A stretch of DNA of 64,000 bases from Magicicada septendecula (lineage: Eukaryota > Arthropoda > Insecta > Hemiptera > Cicadidae), in contig CM068373.1 in the NCBI GenBank assembly GCA_034769895.1, positions 202,348,134 through 202,412,133 of the forward strand, written 5' to 3'. This document shows positions 22,557-36,588 of this stretch, in pieces; the stretch's first letter is position 1, and each line of letters opens with the position of its first letter. The notes beneath the pieces were generated by a model. The model saw only the letters and a list, made by a program, of their open reading frames with translations, made no database searches and was not told the origin of the DNA. Both the position numbers and the translations under genes were made by a program.

Positions 22557-25500
22557 GATTGACGGTCACTAAAAATTTAAGGATTTACTTAATTAATGTT
22601 GTACAAAAGAAAGGTTGATAATGAAATTAAATGATTTTATGAGATTTAGATTCGAATGAATAATAAATGATTAAGCATGTAATATATTTTGATATTGAGA
22701 GTATTGTTATTAGTAGGTGAGGGATGAATTTTACTGTCAATGATCACAGTAATGCAAAGTGTTGAAAAGGGATAGAGCATGGGTGATAATTATTAAAATA
22801 AAGGCATTTGAGTTAGTCAATTAAAGTTAATGGGAGTTAGATAAATAAGAATTATGAAATACCAGTAACACACGAAGAGAGTACTAGATATTTTAGGGAC
22901 ACAGTGGTTAGTGATTATACATAGAGAAGGTGAGTAATATGTGATTAAAGAGTAAATAGTTGATGGTGATATTTTGTAGGAAGGGTAGTGGTGTAAGGAG
23001 TCCTCAACGAAAAGCGTTGGGGCAGGAGGGGAACCGATATGTGCCGGAAAGGGTTAACTAGGGAGGGTCCAGGAACCAAATAAGGGAATGAGCATTGGGT
23101 AGGGAATACACATCCTAGTACAAAGAGGAGAATAAATTGAGGTAAGTGGAATTAGTGAAGGGTTTTATAATTGATAGATTGGTGTCATAATATGTAAATC
23201 TGGTTGTTAGTGGTTGTTAGTAGGAAGAAAGGGAGTAAGATTATAAATGTAAATGCCATTTCGATAAGTCAAATCATAGTGAATACAGGAGTCACCCAGG
23301 CTAATCAATGATCAAAATCTGAAAGGTTAAGTACAAAATTCATAGTAGAAAGGTAATATGAACTGAAATATAATGTAACATAATTGTTAATAATAAATTT
23401 GAATTTTATAGAATTAAATGATACAATAATGAGTAATTAAAAGTTGATATAAAAGAGTTAATAGAAAATTCAAGTAACAATGTTTATAAATTTCTATATA
23501 GCGTAAATCATTTAATAGTGAATGGTTATTTTAATGTAATAATCACAATGTTAATGATGAGTGTATTATGATGTATTATGTTTATTATGTATTAAGAAAT
23601 AGTGTGTGTGGAGGAGAAAAGGGGATGATTATTAACAGCGCCGGATAAAAGAATTTCTGTTAATAATAATAATAATATTTTATAAAAGAGAAAATGTCTC
23701 AGAATTGTAGAAAGAGGGAGATATAGATGATTTTATTTGAGTAAATTTTGATTATGTGTTTAAATATTTTGAAAGTATTATTGCATTAGTATAAAGATTT
23801 GTGTTTCTTCTTGTTAATGGGAAAGGATTAATTATTATCGATTGGAATCGAAAAATTTTATAAATGTAAATGGTAGTGAAATAAGGGAATGGAACATCTG
23901 TATAATAATTCTTGTACTAGGTGTTATAAGTTACAGAAAACACAGTGCTTCTTAACACAAACCAGCACATAGCTAAGGGGAACAGATCAGTTAGGGGTAT
24001 GGTATTATACCAGGCCACTATTTTGATATTTTTGATTTGTTGTTTCAGTGTCTGGTGATGTTGTGACGGCGGTCCTGAGCTGGGCAGCGCGTCAGAGCAG
24101 GAACGCAAAGCGCCTGATTGGCCTTATGGTGTTGGGATCTCTCTGGAGAAGTCCAGTAAGGTCATGCAGGTATGGTCACCATCATTGGACCAAGGGTAAG
24201 TGATTGTATTTTTTTTTTTTAAACAGTAAGGGGGTTGTGGCGACATATCCTAGCTGATCCCTTTAGGAAGTATGAGTGTGTCAATGAGAGTTTTTATGCT
24301 TCGTCATAAAACCTCTCATTGAGGGGGTTTTGTAACAGTACAATTCTGGCCCTATTGTATTTTGGGGAATAATCAATATAAATTTTATTTTTATTTCAAA
24401 GTCACATATAAGAAACTGGTAAAGTCTTATAAAGGTTTGCAACTGCACAATATCGAGTGGACAGAATTTGCTTCAAGGTCGAGCGTATACGTCCAGAAAC
24501 AACAACAACATTATTTTGTCATAAAAATGTGTCACAAGCTGCACCCATGTATACGTCATACGAAGGTGTGTAACTACGCAATGTATGCTCGTGTAAGCAG
24601 CTAAGGAGTGGTTCTCTACACAAAGGAATTGGTGACGTAGTTACTCCCCACTTCCGAATTGAAATGTTGCAAACCTTTTTGCAGTCCTAAATCAGCAGCA
24701 TCGCCGGCCAGCTGTGTATCAAAATTCTCTAAAACTAAGTCTCGGACGTCCGCTCGTACAACAAAAAAGTGCAGTATATATATAAAATAATGTAACAGTA
24801 CAAAGAAAAAACGTAAACACAAAGTTTGGGTAAAAGTTTTAACACCTATTAGTGCGTTTTCAGCGATGGGACGTCTGCAGGACTATTGGACCATAATTTC
24901 AGCTAAGTAACAATGTGGGGTACCCAAAAAGTTTAGATAAGGGCAATACAAAATTTTCAGTATTCAATAATAATAAAATGAGCTCAATTTGGGAAAAAAT
25001 TAAAAGAAAATTGTACCAGGAATGCGAGCATGAGTGAATGAGAGAATGTCTAACTAAATAACAAGTGCTGGGTTGTGAAGTAATTTCTAATTATGATATC
25101 ATAAAATATAATTGAATATGTTATTTTGGAGGGCTACTGAAATGTTAAAGGGGATTTTAAACTTGTATAGTAGAACTGCGTCTCATGATGCAACGCCAAA
25201 TGGCATATAGTAGCGTGCTTATTTTCGCACGGTAGAGTCTCATTCATGTACGTAATATGATAATAAAAGGTAATGTCATTTGGTAAACATTTCAAGCAAG
25301 CGTAAATTATTTTAGATAACACATTCCACTAATTCTGGTTCGCTTAACCGAATTCTGCCCTTAAAGGTAAGTAAATCTTATAATGTTCTTGTAATAACAA
25401 GATGGCGCCTGAACCAAAGTTGAATAAAATTATTGATATTCCATATTAAAATTATGGCAGTAGATAAATTAATATAACATTGGCGCCTTGCAAACAGGGA

Positions 25501-25653
25501 CTCTACATAAAATTTTATGTGAAGTAAGTCTACCGGAAAGAGCGGAAGGGTTATCTGAAGTAATATATATAATTTGAAGATACATAAACATAAACGTAGA
25601 GATAGGGTATGTTATAAGGTTATGTGCATGCATGTGTAGCATAGACAAGCAAA

Positions 25654-27130
25654 ATGAGTACTAGTAAAAATAATGACGAAAACGTCAGCGTCATTGACGA
25701 AACAGTTACGAGTAAGATGGGTGTTCAATTAACCCCAATTAGCCAGATCGGTGAGTTCAGTGCCACCGGATTAGTCGAATTAGATACAGTTCAAATAACA
25801 CCCATCTCAACTCAGTACGAAAATAAAACAGATGAGATTAGTGCAATGATGCAATTACTGTTAAAGATAGATAATAAATGTGATGAGCAAAAAAGCGAAA
25901 TAAAAGAAATTAAGAGTAGTTTTAATAATAAATTCGATGAGCAGAATATAAGATTTGATAATTTTGATAAAACATTTAACGAGCAGAAAAATTAAATCAA
26001 AAATAGTTTTGATGAAAAGTTCAATGAAATGACAAAAGAAATTAAAAGACAAAATGTTAAGTTAGATAAAAGAATCGATGAAATCAATGCACATTTCGAT
26101 AAAACGAAAGAAGAAATTGTAGCGTTAGTAAATGAGAAGTTCGATAGACCAAAGAATAAAATAGACGAGAATAAAAGTGGGGTAGAGAATAGTAGAAAAA
26201 CAGGTAAATTAAACGTAAATAAAGACGGTCAGATGACAAATAATAAGGTAAGTGGTGTTGAAAATTATGACAATACAAATAAAAATATGGTGTTAGAAAA
26301 TAATTGTGTGGATATTGATAGTGATAACGAAATTTGAGAGAGAGTAGAAGTTGAAAATGAGGGGATGTTGGTGTGCGTTGAGTCAGAGAGAAAGCAGAGA
26401 GAAAGTATATTTGTAGAGGAGATGCACGGGGTAAATTTTTCCCTTGATATTGTAGTTGGGGGTAAAGTAAAGACTTCACATGTGTTTAGGAAGGACGAGA
26501 GTTCCTTCAGTGTATATTTGGAAGACGATAGGTCTGCAAATAAAGTTGTCCCTAGTTTTTTTTGTGCACCTCATAGGTGGTGCAGTAATTGTGAGTTAGT
26601 GACCCCTGAATATTTTCAGAGAGAGAGAGCGTAGCTTGGTGTTATTGTGAGAAATATTTTGAGAGTGAGAGATATTGTGAGAGAAAGAGAGAGATAGAGA
26701 TGTTTAAAGTAAATAGAAACTATGAAGAGTTTATAGAGAGATTAGTTGGAGAGAGAATAATAATAATAACGAGTACTTACCTTGTGGTGAAGCTGAGATA
26801 GCAGCAATAGTAGATGATGATAATAATGATAAAAAGTACTTACCTTGTGAAGTAAAGGGTGGAGTAGTAGATAACTATGATGACGATAGTAATGACTTTA
26901 TAACTTACCTAATCAGGACAGATAATACTAACGGTGACAGGACCATACCCGATGATGATATGGTATATGATAAATTGATATGGAATAAACCAATTAATTC
27001 AAACGACATTGTGGAGGAAGAATATAAAAGTTTAAATAAATATTATGTTGATAATAATAATATAATATGTTTAATAAAAAATAAGTTGTATAGACCTAAG
27101 ATTCGACTGTTGTTCAATGATGGAGGATAG
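25654..27130 (+). pseudogene. gag/pol-like pseudogene, 3' frame also broken (U5)
   Basis: Shared TAA 25993-25995 and TGA 26335-26337. The 3' frame has gained an ATG near 26699, but a one-base deletion near 26757 soon shifts it out of register. Confidence 0.55.
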
Positions 27131-27445
27131 AGTGTTTATTGTGTGATGAACATTTAATTATGTGGACAGTGTTTTTTAAAATGGACTGTTTATGAACTGA
27201 TTTTGGTCAATGATAAAATAATGAGTTTGGAGTGTATATTTTTTGTGTGTATTAATGTAAATGTATTTGTGTATTCTTGATGTTGTGTATTACATGTAAT
27301 TTCATGTAAACCATGTATGTAACAGGAAGTTATAGTTTAATTGATTTAATAATAACAATTAACCTTTTTTGACTAAATAAGTGATGAAAGTAATGATAAA
27401 ATTTTAAATAATTGAATTAAATAATTCAAGATTAATTACTTAATT

Positions 27446-28030
27446 AATCAATGTTGTAGTGGATGGTTAGTGAGGATCAGTCAATAATACAAATTTTAGA
27501 TATTTTGCGTCGACGTTTCGACAATATTTATTGTCATCTTCAGGACCTGTTTATGAAATACAATAGAAATATCAAACATAACAAAACAATTAAATATTTG
27601 GGTGAACGTGTTGGTGATGTGAGTGTGTGCATGCGTATGTATGTATCATTTTATATGTGAAGACTTATGATAGTTTGTTTACATCTTCAAAATTATCTTT
27701 AAGAAAACGAGCAAATTATAGTATAAGAGAACTTAATTTATACAGTATTACAATTTATCTTACTAAATGTAATGTTATTTTAATTAATTAAACAAACAGT
27801 AATCAACAATTGGATATTAGATTGGTACATAAATTGTTTATACCTACAACAGTCAACATATAGCAAAGTAATATATTCCGTATAACTAAAACAGATTAGG
27901 GGATGTTCACTGCGTAATTATTAAAAGTTATTTTTACCATGTTTCACTCCCTACTGGTGTTAACAAACAATCATAATTTAGAAACAAATTACTGACTGAT
28001 CCTCACTAACCATCCACTAAAACATTGATT
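27446..28030. mobile_element. Inverted-repeat element, U6 copy
   Basis: Left arm GATCAGTCA pairs with right arm TGACTGATC, the alternative matched pair; 41 of 43. Confidence 0.6.
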
Positions 28031-31000
28031 GATTGACGGTCACTAAAAATTTAAGGATTTACTTAATTAATGTTGTACAAAAGAAAGGTTGATAATGAAA
28101 TTAAATGATTTTATGAGATTTGGATTCAAATGAATAATAAATGATTAAGCATGTAATATATTTGGATATTGAGAGTATTGTTATTAGTAGGTGAGGGATG
28201 AATTTTACTGTCAATGATCACAGTAATGCAAAGTGTTGAAAAGGGATAGAGCATGGGTGATAATTATTAAAGTAAAGGCATTTGAGTTAGTCAATTAATG
28301 TTAATGGGAGTTAGATAAATAAGAATTTTGAACACACGAAGAGAGTACTAGATATTTTAGGGACACAGTGGTTAGTGATTATACGTAGAGAAGGTGAGTA
28401 ATATGTGACTAAAGAGTAAATAGTTGATGGTGATATTTTGTAGGAAGAGTAGTGGTGTAAGGAGTCCTCAACGAAAAGCGTTGGGGCAGGAGGGAAACCG
28501 ATATGTGCCGGAAAGGGTTAACTAGGGAGGGTCCAGGAACCAAATAAGGGAATGAGCATTGGGTAGGGAATACACATCCTAGTACAAAGAGGAGAATAAA
28601 TTGAGGTAAGTGGAATTAGTGAAGGGTTTTATAATTGAGAGATTGGTGTCATAATATGTAAATCTGGTTGTTAGTGGTTGTTAGTAGGAAGAAAGGGAGT
28701 AAGATTATAAATGTAAATGCCATTTCGATAAGTCAAATCATAGTGAATACAGGAGTCACCCAGGCTAATCAATGATCAAAATCTGAAAGGTTAAGTACAA
28801 AATTCATAGTAGAAAGGTAATATGAACTGAAATATAATGTAACATAATTGTTAATAATAAATTTGAATTTTATAGAATTAAATGATACAATAATGAGTAA
28901 TTAAAAGTTGATATAAAAGAGTTAATAGAAAATTCAAGTAACAATGTTTATAAATTTCTATATAGCGTAAATCATTTAATAGTGAATGGTTATTTTAATG
29001 TAATAATCACAATGTTAATGATGAGTGTATTATGATGTATTATGTTTATTATGTATTAAGAAATAGTGTGTGTGGAGGAGAAAAGGGGATGATTATTAAC
29101 AGCGCCGGATAAAAGAATTTCTGTTAATAATAATAATAATATTTTATAAAAGAGAAAATGTCTCAGAATTGTAGAAAGAGGGAGATATAGATGATTTTAT
29201 TTGAGTAAATTTTGATTATGTGTTTAAATATTTTGAAAGTATTATTGCATTAGTATAAAGATTTGTGTTTCTTCTTGTTAATGGGAAAGGATTAATTATT
29301 ATCGATTGGAATCGAAAAATTTTATAAATGTAAATGGTAGTGAAATAAGGGAATGGAACATCTGTATAATAATTCTTGTACTAGGTGTTATAAGTTACAG
29401 AAAACACAGTGCTTCTTAACACAAACCAGCACATAGCTAAGGGGAACAGATCAGTTAGGGGTATGGTATTATACCAGGCCACTATTTTGATATTTTTGAT
29501 TTGTTGTTTCAGTGTCTGGTGATGTTGTGACGGCGGTCCTGAGCTGGGCAGCGCGTCAGAGCAGGAACGCAAAGCGCCTGATTGGCCTTATGGTGTTGGG
29601 ATCTCTCTGGAGAAGTCCAGTAAGGTCATGCAGGTATGGTCACCATCATTGGACCAAGGGTAAGTGATTGTATATTTTTTTTTAAACAGTAAGGGGGTTG
29701 TGGCGACATATCCTAGCTGATCCCTTTAGGAAGTATGAGTGTGTCAATGAGAGTTTTTATGCTTCGTCATAAAACCTCTCATTGAGGGGGTTTTGTAACA
29801 GTACAATTCTGGCCCTATTGTATTTTGGGGAATAATCAATATAAATTTTATTTTTATTTCAAAGTCACATATAAGAAACTGGTAAAGTCTTATAAAGGTT
29901 TGCAACTGCACAATATCGAGTGGACAGAATTTGCTTCAAGGTCGAGCGTATACGTCCAGAAACAACAACAACATTATTTTGTCATAAAAATGTGTCACAA
30001 GCTGCACCCATGTATACGTCATACGAAGGTGTGTAACTACGCAATGTATGCTCGTGTAAGCAGCTAAGGAGTGGTTCTCTACACAAAGGAATTGGTGACG
30101 TAGTTACTCCCCACTTCCGAATTGAAATGTTGCAAACCTTTTTGCAGTCCTAAATCAGCAGCATCGCCGGCCAGCTGTGTATCAAAATTCTCTAAAACTA
30201 AGTCTCGGACGTCCGCTCGTACAACAAAAAAGTGCAGTATATATATAAAATAATGTAACAGTACAAAGAAAAAACGTAAACACAAAGTTTGGGTAAAAGT
30301 TTTAACACCTATTAGTGCGTTTTCAGCGATGGGACGTCTGCAGGACTATTGGACCATAATTTCAGCTAAGTAATAATGTGGGGTACCCAAAAAGTTTAGA
30401 TAAGGGCAATACAAAATTTTCAGTATTCAATAATAATAAAATGAGCTCAATTTGGGAAAAAATTAAAAGAAAATTGTACCAGGAATGCGAGCGTGAGTGA
30501 ATGAGAGAATGTCTAACTAAATAACAAGTGCTGGGTTGTGAAGTAATTTCTAATTATGATATCATAAAATATAATTGAATATGTTATTTTGGAGGGCTAC
30601 TGAAATGTTAAAGGGGATTTTTAAACTTGTATAGTAGAACTGCGTCTCATGATGCAACGCCAAATGGCATATAGTAGCGTGCTTATTTTCGCACGGTAGA
30701 GTCTCATTCATGTACGTAATATGATAATAAAAGGTAATGTCATTTGGTAAACATTTCAAGCAAGCGTAAATTATTTCAGATAACACATTCCGCTAATTCT
30801 GGTTCGCTTAACCGAATTCTGCCCTTAAAGGTAAGTAAATCTTATAATGTTCTTGTAATAACAAGATGGCGCCTGAACCAAAGTTGAATAAAATTATAGA
30901 TATTCCATATTAAAATTATGGCAGTAGATAAATTAATATAACATTGGCGCCTTGCGAACAGGGACTCTACATAAAATTTTATGTGAAGTAAGTCTACCGG

Positions 31001-31117
31001 AAAGAGCGGAAGGGTTATCTGAAGTAATATATATAATTTCAAGACACATAAACATAAACGTAGAGATAGGGTATGTTATAAGCTTATGTGCATGCATGTG
31101 TAGCATAAATAAGCAAA

Positions 31118-32595
31118 ATGAGTACTAGTAAAAATAATGACGAAAACGTCAGCGTCATTGACGAAACAGTTACGAGTGAGATATGTGTTCAATTAACCCC
31201 AATTAGCCAGATCGGTGAGTTCAGTGCCACCGGATTAGTCGAATTAGATACAGTTCAAATAACACCCATCTCAACTCAGTACGAAAATAAAACAGATGAG
31301 ATTAGTGCAATGATGCAATTACTGTTAAAGATAGATAATAAATGTGATGAGCAAAAAAGCGAAATAAAAGAAATTAAGAGTAGTTTTAATAATAAATTCG
31401 ATGAGCAGAATATAAGATTTGATAATTTTGATAAAACATTTAACGAGCAGAAAAATTAAATCAAAAATAGTTTTGATGAAAAGTTCAATGAAATGACAAA
31501 AGAAATTAAAAGACAAAATGTTAAGTTAGATAAAAGAATCGATGAAATCAATGCACATTTCGATAAAACGAAAGAAGAAATTGTAGCGTTAGTAAATGAG
31601 AAGTTCGATAGACCAAAGAATAAAATAGACGAGAATAAAAGTGGGGTAGAGAATAGTAGAAAAACAGGTAAATTAAACGTAAATAAAGACGGTCAGATGA
31701 CAAATAATAAGGTAAGTGGTGTTGAAAATTATGACAATACAAACAAAAATATGGTGTTAGAAAATAATTGTGTGGATATTGATAGTGATAACGAAATTTG
31801 AGAGAGAGTAGAAGTTGAAAATGAGGGGATGTTGGTGTGCGTTGAGTCAGAGAGAAAGCAGAGAGAAAGTATATTTGTAGAGGAGATGCACGGGGTAAAT
31901 TTTTCCCTTGATATTGTAGTTGGGGGTAAAGTAAAGACTTCACATGTGTTTAGGAAGGACGAGAGTTCCTTCAGTGTATATTTGGAAGACGATAGGTCTG
32001 CAAATAAAGTTGTCCCTAGTTTTTTTTGTGCACCTCATAGGTGGTGCAGTAATTGTGAGTTAGTGACCCCTGAATATTTTGAGAGAGAGAGAGCGTAGCT
32101 TGGTGTTATTGTGAGAAATATTTTGAGAGTGAGAGATATTGTGAGAGAAAGAGAGAGATAGAGATTTTTAAAGTAAATAGAAACTATGAAGAGTTTATAG
32201 AGAGATTAGTTGGAGAGAGAAGTAATAATAATAACGAGTACTTACCTTGTGGTGAAGCTGAGATAGCAGCAACAGTACATGATGATAATAATGATAAAAA
32301 GTACTTACCTTGTGAAGTAAAGGGTGGAGTAGTAGATAACTATGATGACGATAGTAATGACTTTATAACTTACCTAATCAGGACAGATAATACTAACGGT
32401 GACAGGACCATACCCGATGATGACATGGTATATGATAAATTGATATGGAATAAACCAATTAATTCAAACGACATTGTGGAGGAAGAATATAAAAGTTTAA
32501 ATAAATATTATGTTGATAATAATAATATAATATGTTTAATAAAAAATAAGTTGTATAGACCTAAGATTCGACTGTTGTTCAATGATGGAGGATAG
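31118..32595 (+). pseudogene. gag/pol-like pseudogene (U6)
   Basis: Shared TAA 31457-31459 and TGA 31799-31801. Codons 21-23 read Glu-Ile-Cys, as in U10-U12. The 3' frame is open to 32595. Confidence 0.55.
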
Positions 32596-32910
32596 AGTGT
32601 TTATTGTGTGATGAACATTTAATTATGTGGACAGTGTTTTTTAAAATGGACTGTTTATGAACTGATTTTGGTCAATGATAAAATAATGAGTTTGGAGTGT
32701 ATATTTTTTGTGTGTATTAATGTAAATGTATTTGTGTATTCTTGATGTTGTGTATTACATGTAATTTCATGTAAACCATGTATGTAACAGGAAGTTATAG
32801 TTTTATTGATTTAATAATAACAATTAACCTTTTTTGACTAAATAAGTGATGAAAGTAATGATAAAATTTTAAATAATTGAATTAAATAATTCAAGATTAA
32901 TTACTTAATT

Positions 32911-33495
32911 AATCAATGTTGTAGTGGATGGTTAGTGAGGATCAGTCAATAATACAAATTTTAGATATTTTGTGTCGACGTTTCGACAATATTTATTGTC
33001 ATCTTCAGGACCTGTTTATGAAATACAATAGAAATATCAAACATAACAAAACAATTAAATATTTGGGTGAACGTGTTGGTGATGTGAGTGTGTGCATGCG
33101 TACGTATGTATCATTTTATGTGTGAAGACTTATGATAGTTTGTTTACATCTTCAAAATTATCTTTAAGAAAACGAGCAAATTATAGTATAAGAGAACTTA
33201 ATTTATACAGTATTACAATTTATCTTACTAAATGTAATGTTATTTTAATTAATTAAACAAACAGTAATCAACAATTGGATATTAGATTGGTACATAAATT
33301 GTTTATACCTACAACAGTCAACATATAGCAAAGTAATATATTCCGTATAACTAAAACAGATTAGGGGATGTTCACTGCGTAATTATTAAAAGTTATTTTT
33401 ACCATGTTTCACTCCCTACTGGTGTTAACAAACAATCATAATTTAGAAACAAATTACTGACTGATCCTCACTAACCATCCACTAAAACATTGATT
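32911..33495. mobile_element. Inverted-repeat element, U7 copy
   Basis: U6-type matched arms, although the 3' part of U7 is class B. Confidence 0.6.
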
Positions 33496-36400
33496 GATTG
33501 ACGGTCACTAAAAATTTAAGGATTTACTTAATTAATGTTGTACAAAAGAAAGGTTGATAATGAAATTAAATGATTTTATGAGATTTGGATTCAAATGAAT
33601 AATAAATGATTAAGCATGTAATATATTTGGATATTGAGAGTATTGTTATTAGTAGGTGAGGGATGAATTTTACTGTCAATGATCACAGTAATGCAAAGTG
33701 TTGAAAAGGGATAGAGCATGGGTGATAATTATTAAAGTAAAGGCATTTGAGTTAGTCAATTAAAGTTAATGGGAGTTAGATAAATAAGAATTTTGAAATA
33801 CCAGTAACACACGAAGAGAGTACTAGATATTTTAGGGACACAGTGGTTAGTGATTATACATAGAGAAGGTGAGTAATATATGATTAAAGAGTAAATAGTT
33901 GATGGTGATATTTTGTAGGAAGGGTAGTGGTGTAAGGAGTCCTCAACGAAAAGCGTTGGGGCAGGAGGGGAACCGATATGTGCCGGAAAGGGTTAACTAG
34001 GGAGGGTCCAGGAACCAAATAAGGGAATGAGCATTGGGTAGGGAATACACATCCTAGTACAAAGAGGAGAATAAATTGAGGTAAGTGGAATTAGTGAAGG
34101 GTTTTATAATTGAGAGATTGGTGTCATAATATGTAAATCTGGTTGTTAGTGGTTGTTAGTAGGAAGAAAGGGAGTAAGATTATAAATGTAAATGCCATTT
34201 CGATAAGTCAAATCATAGTGAATACAGGAGTCACCCAGACTAATCAATGATCAAAATCTGAAAGGTTAAGTACAAAATTCATAGTAGAAAGGTAATATGA
34301 ACTGAAATATAATGTAACATAATTGTTAATAATAAATTTGAATTTTATAGAATTAAACGATACAAAAATGAGTAATCAAAAGTTGATATAAAAGAGTTAA
34401 TAGAAAATTCAAGTAACAATGTTTATAAATTTCTATATAGCGTAAATCATTTAATAGTGAATGGTTATTTTAATGTAATAATCACAATGTTAATGATGAG
34501 TGTATTATGATGTATTATGTTTATTATGTATTAAGAAATAGTGTGTGTGGAGGAGAAAAGGGGATGATTATTAACAGCGCCGGATAAAAGAATTTCTGTT
34601 AATAATAATAATAATATTTTATAAAAGAGAAAATGTCTCAGAATTGTAGAAAGAGGGAGATATAGATGATTTTATTTGAGTAAATTTTGATTATGTGTTT
34701 AAATATTTTGAAAGTATTATTGCATTAGTATAAAGATTTGTGTTTCTTCTTGTTAATGGGAAAGGATTAATTATTATCGATTGGAATCGAAAAATTTTAT
34801 AAATGTAAATGGTAGTGAAATAAGGGAATGGAACATCTGTATAATAATTCTTGTACTAGGTGTTATAAGTTACAGAAAACCCAGTGCTTCTTAACACAAA
34901 CCAGCACATAGCTAAGGGGAACAGATCAGTTAGGGGTATGGTATTATACCAGGCCACTATTTTGATATTTTTGATTTGTTGTTTCAGTGTCTGGTGATGT
35001 TGTGACGGAGGTCCTGAGCTGGGCAGCGCGTCAGAGCAGGAACGCAAAGCGCCTGATTGGCCTTATGGTGTTGGGATCTCTCTGGAGAAGTCCAGTAAGG
35101 TCATGCAGGTATGGTCACCATCATTGGACCAAGGGTAAGTGATTGTATATTTTTTTTTAAACAGTAAGGGGGTTGTGGCGACATATCCTAGCTGATCCCT
35201 TTAGGAAGTATGAGTGTGTCAATGAGAGTTTTTATGCTTCGTCATAAAACCTCTCATTGAGGGGGTTTTGTAACAGTACAATTCTGGCCCTATTGTATTT
35301 TGGGGAATAATCAATATAAATTTTATTTTTATTTCAAAGTCACATATAAGAAACTGGTAAAGTCTTATAAAGGTTTGCAACTGCACAATATCGAGTGGAC
35401 AGAATTTGCTTCAAGGTCGAGCGTATACGTCCAGAAACAACAACATTATTTTGTCATACAAATGTGTCACAAGCTGCACCCATGTATACGTCATACGAAG
35501 GTGTGTAACTACGCAATGTATGCTCGTGTAAGCAGCTAAGGAGTGGTTCTCTACACAAAGGAATTGGTGACGTAGTTACTCCCCACTTCCGAATTGAAAT
35601 GTTGCAAACCTTTTTGCAGTCCTAAATCAGCAGCATCGCCGGCCAGCTGTGTATCAAAATTCTCTAAAACTAAGTCTCGGACGTCCGCTCGTACAACAAA
35701 AAAGTGCAGTATATATATAAAATAATGTAACAGTACAAAGAAAAAACGTAAACACAAAGTTTGGGTAAAAGTTTTAACACCTATTAGTGCGTTTTCAGCG
35801 ATGGGACGTCTGCAGGACTATTGGACCATAATTTCAGCTAAGTAACAATGTGGGGTACCCAAAAAGTTTAGATAAGGGCAATACAAAATTTTCAGTATTC
35901 AATAATAATAAAATGAGCTCAATTTGGGAAAAAATTAAAAGAAAATTGTACCAGGAATGCGAGCGTGAGTGAATGAGAGAATGTCTAACTAAATAACAAG
36001 TGCTGGGTTGTGAAGTAATTTCTAATTATGATATCATAAAATATAATTGAATATGTTATTTTGGAGGGCTACTGAAATGTTAAAGGGGATTTTTAAACTT
36101 GTATAGTAGAACTGCGTCTCATGATGCAACGCCAAATGGCATATAGTAGCGTGCTTATTTTCGCACGGTAGAGTCTCGTTCATGTACGTAATATGATAAT
36201 AAAAGGTAATGTCATTTGGTAAACATTTCAAGCAAGCGTAAATTATTTCAGATAACACATTCCGCTAATTCTGGTTCGCTTAACCGAATTCTGCCCTTAA
36301 AGGTAAGTAAATCTTATAATGTTCCTGTAATAACAAGATGGCGACTGAACCAAAGTTGATAAAATTATTGATATTCCATATTAAAATTATGGCAGTAGAT

Positions 36401-36588
36401 AAATTAATATAACATTGGCGCCTTGCGGACAGGGACTCTACATAAAATTTTATGTGAAGTAAGTCTACCGGAAAGAGCGGAAGGGTTATCTGAAGTAATA
36501 TATATAATTTCAAGACACATAAACATAAACGTAGAGATAGGGTATGTTATAAGGTTATGTGCATGCATGTGTAGCATAAATAAGCAAA

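Larger units (their letters stand above)
21973..27445 (+). repeat. Repeat unit U5 (5473 bp)
   Basis: Class B (insertion 22859-22869). Twin of U8 at an exact 16,408-bp offset. They share a changed left inverted-repeat arm, a missing T in the stretch near 25155, and a one-base deletion near 26757 that breaks the 3' open frame. Few differences separate the twins, for example at 21926, 23175 and 25329. Confidence 0.95.
27446..32910 (+). repeat. Repeat unit U6 (5465 bp)
   Basis: Class A. Twin of U9 at a 16,408-bp offset; they share the changed base in the 28297 region (AATGTT for AAAGTT) and other private variants. It differs from U9 at the 20th-22nd codons of the gag-like frame. Confidence 0.95.
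17390..33797 (+). repeat. Higher-order block 1 (16,408 bp, three units)
   Basis: This stretch (3' part of U4, U5, U6, 5' part of U7) reappears immediately downstream at an exact 16,408-bp offset. U5/U8, U6/U9 and the two flanking half-units pair by shared private variants. The left edge can only be placed between 17,330 and 17,390. Confidence 0.88.
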
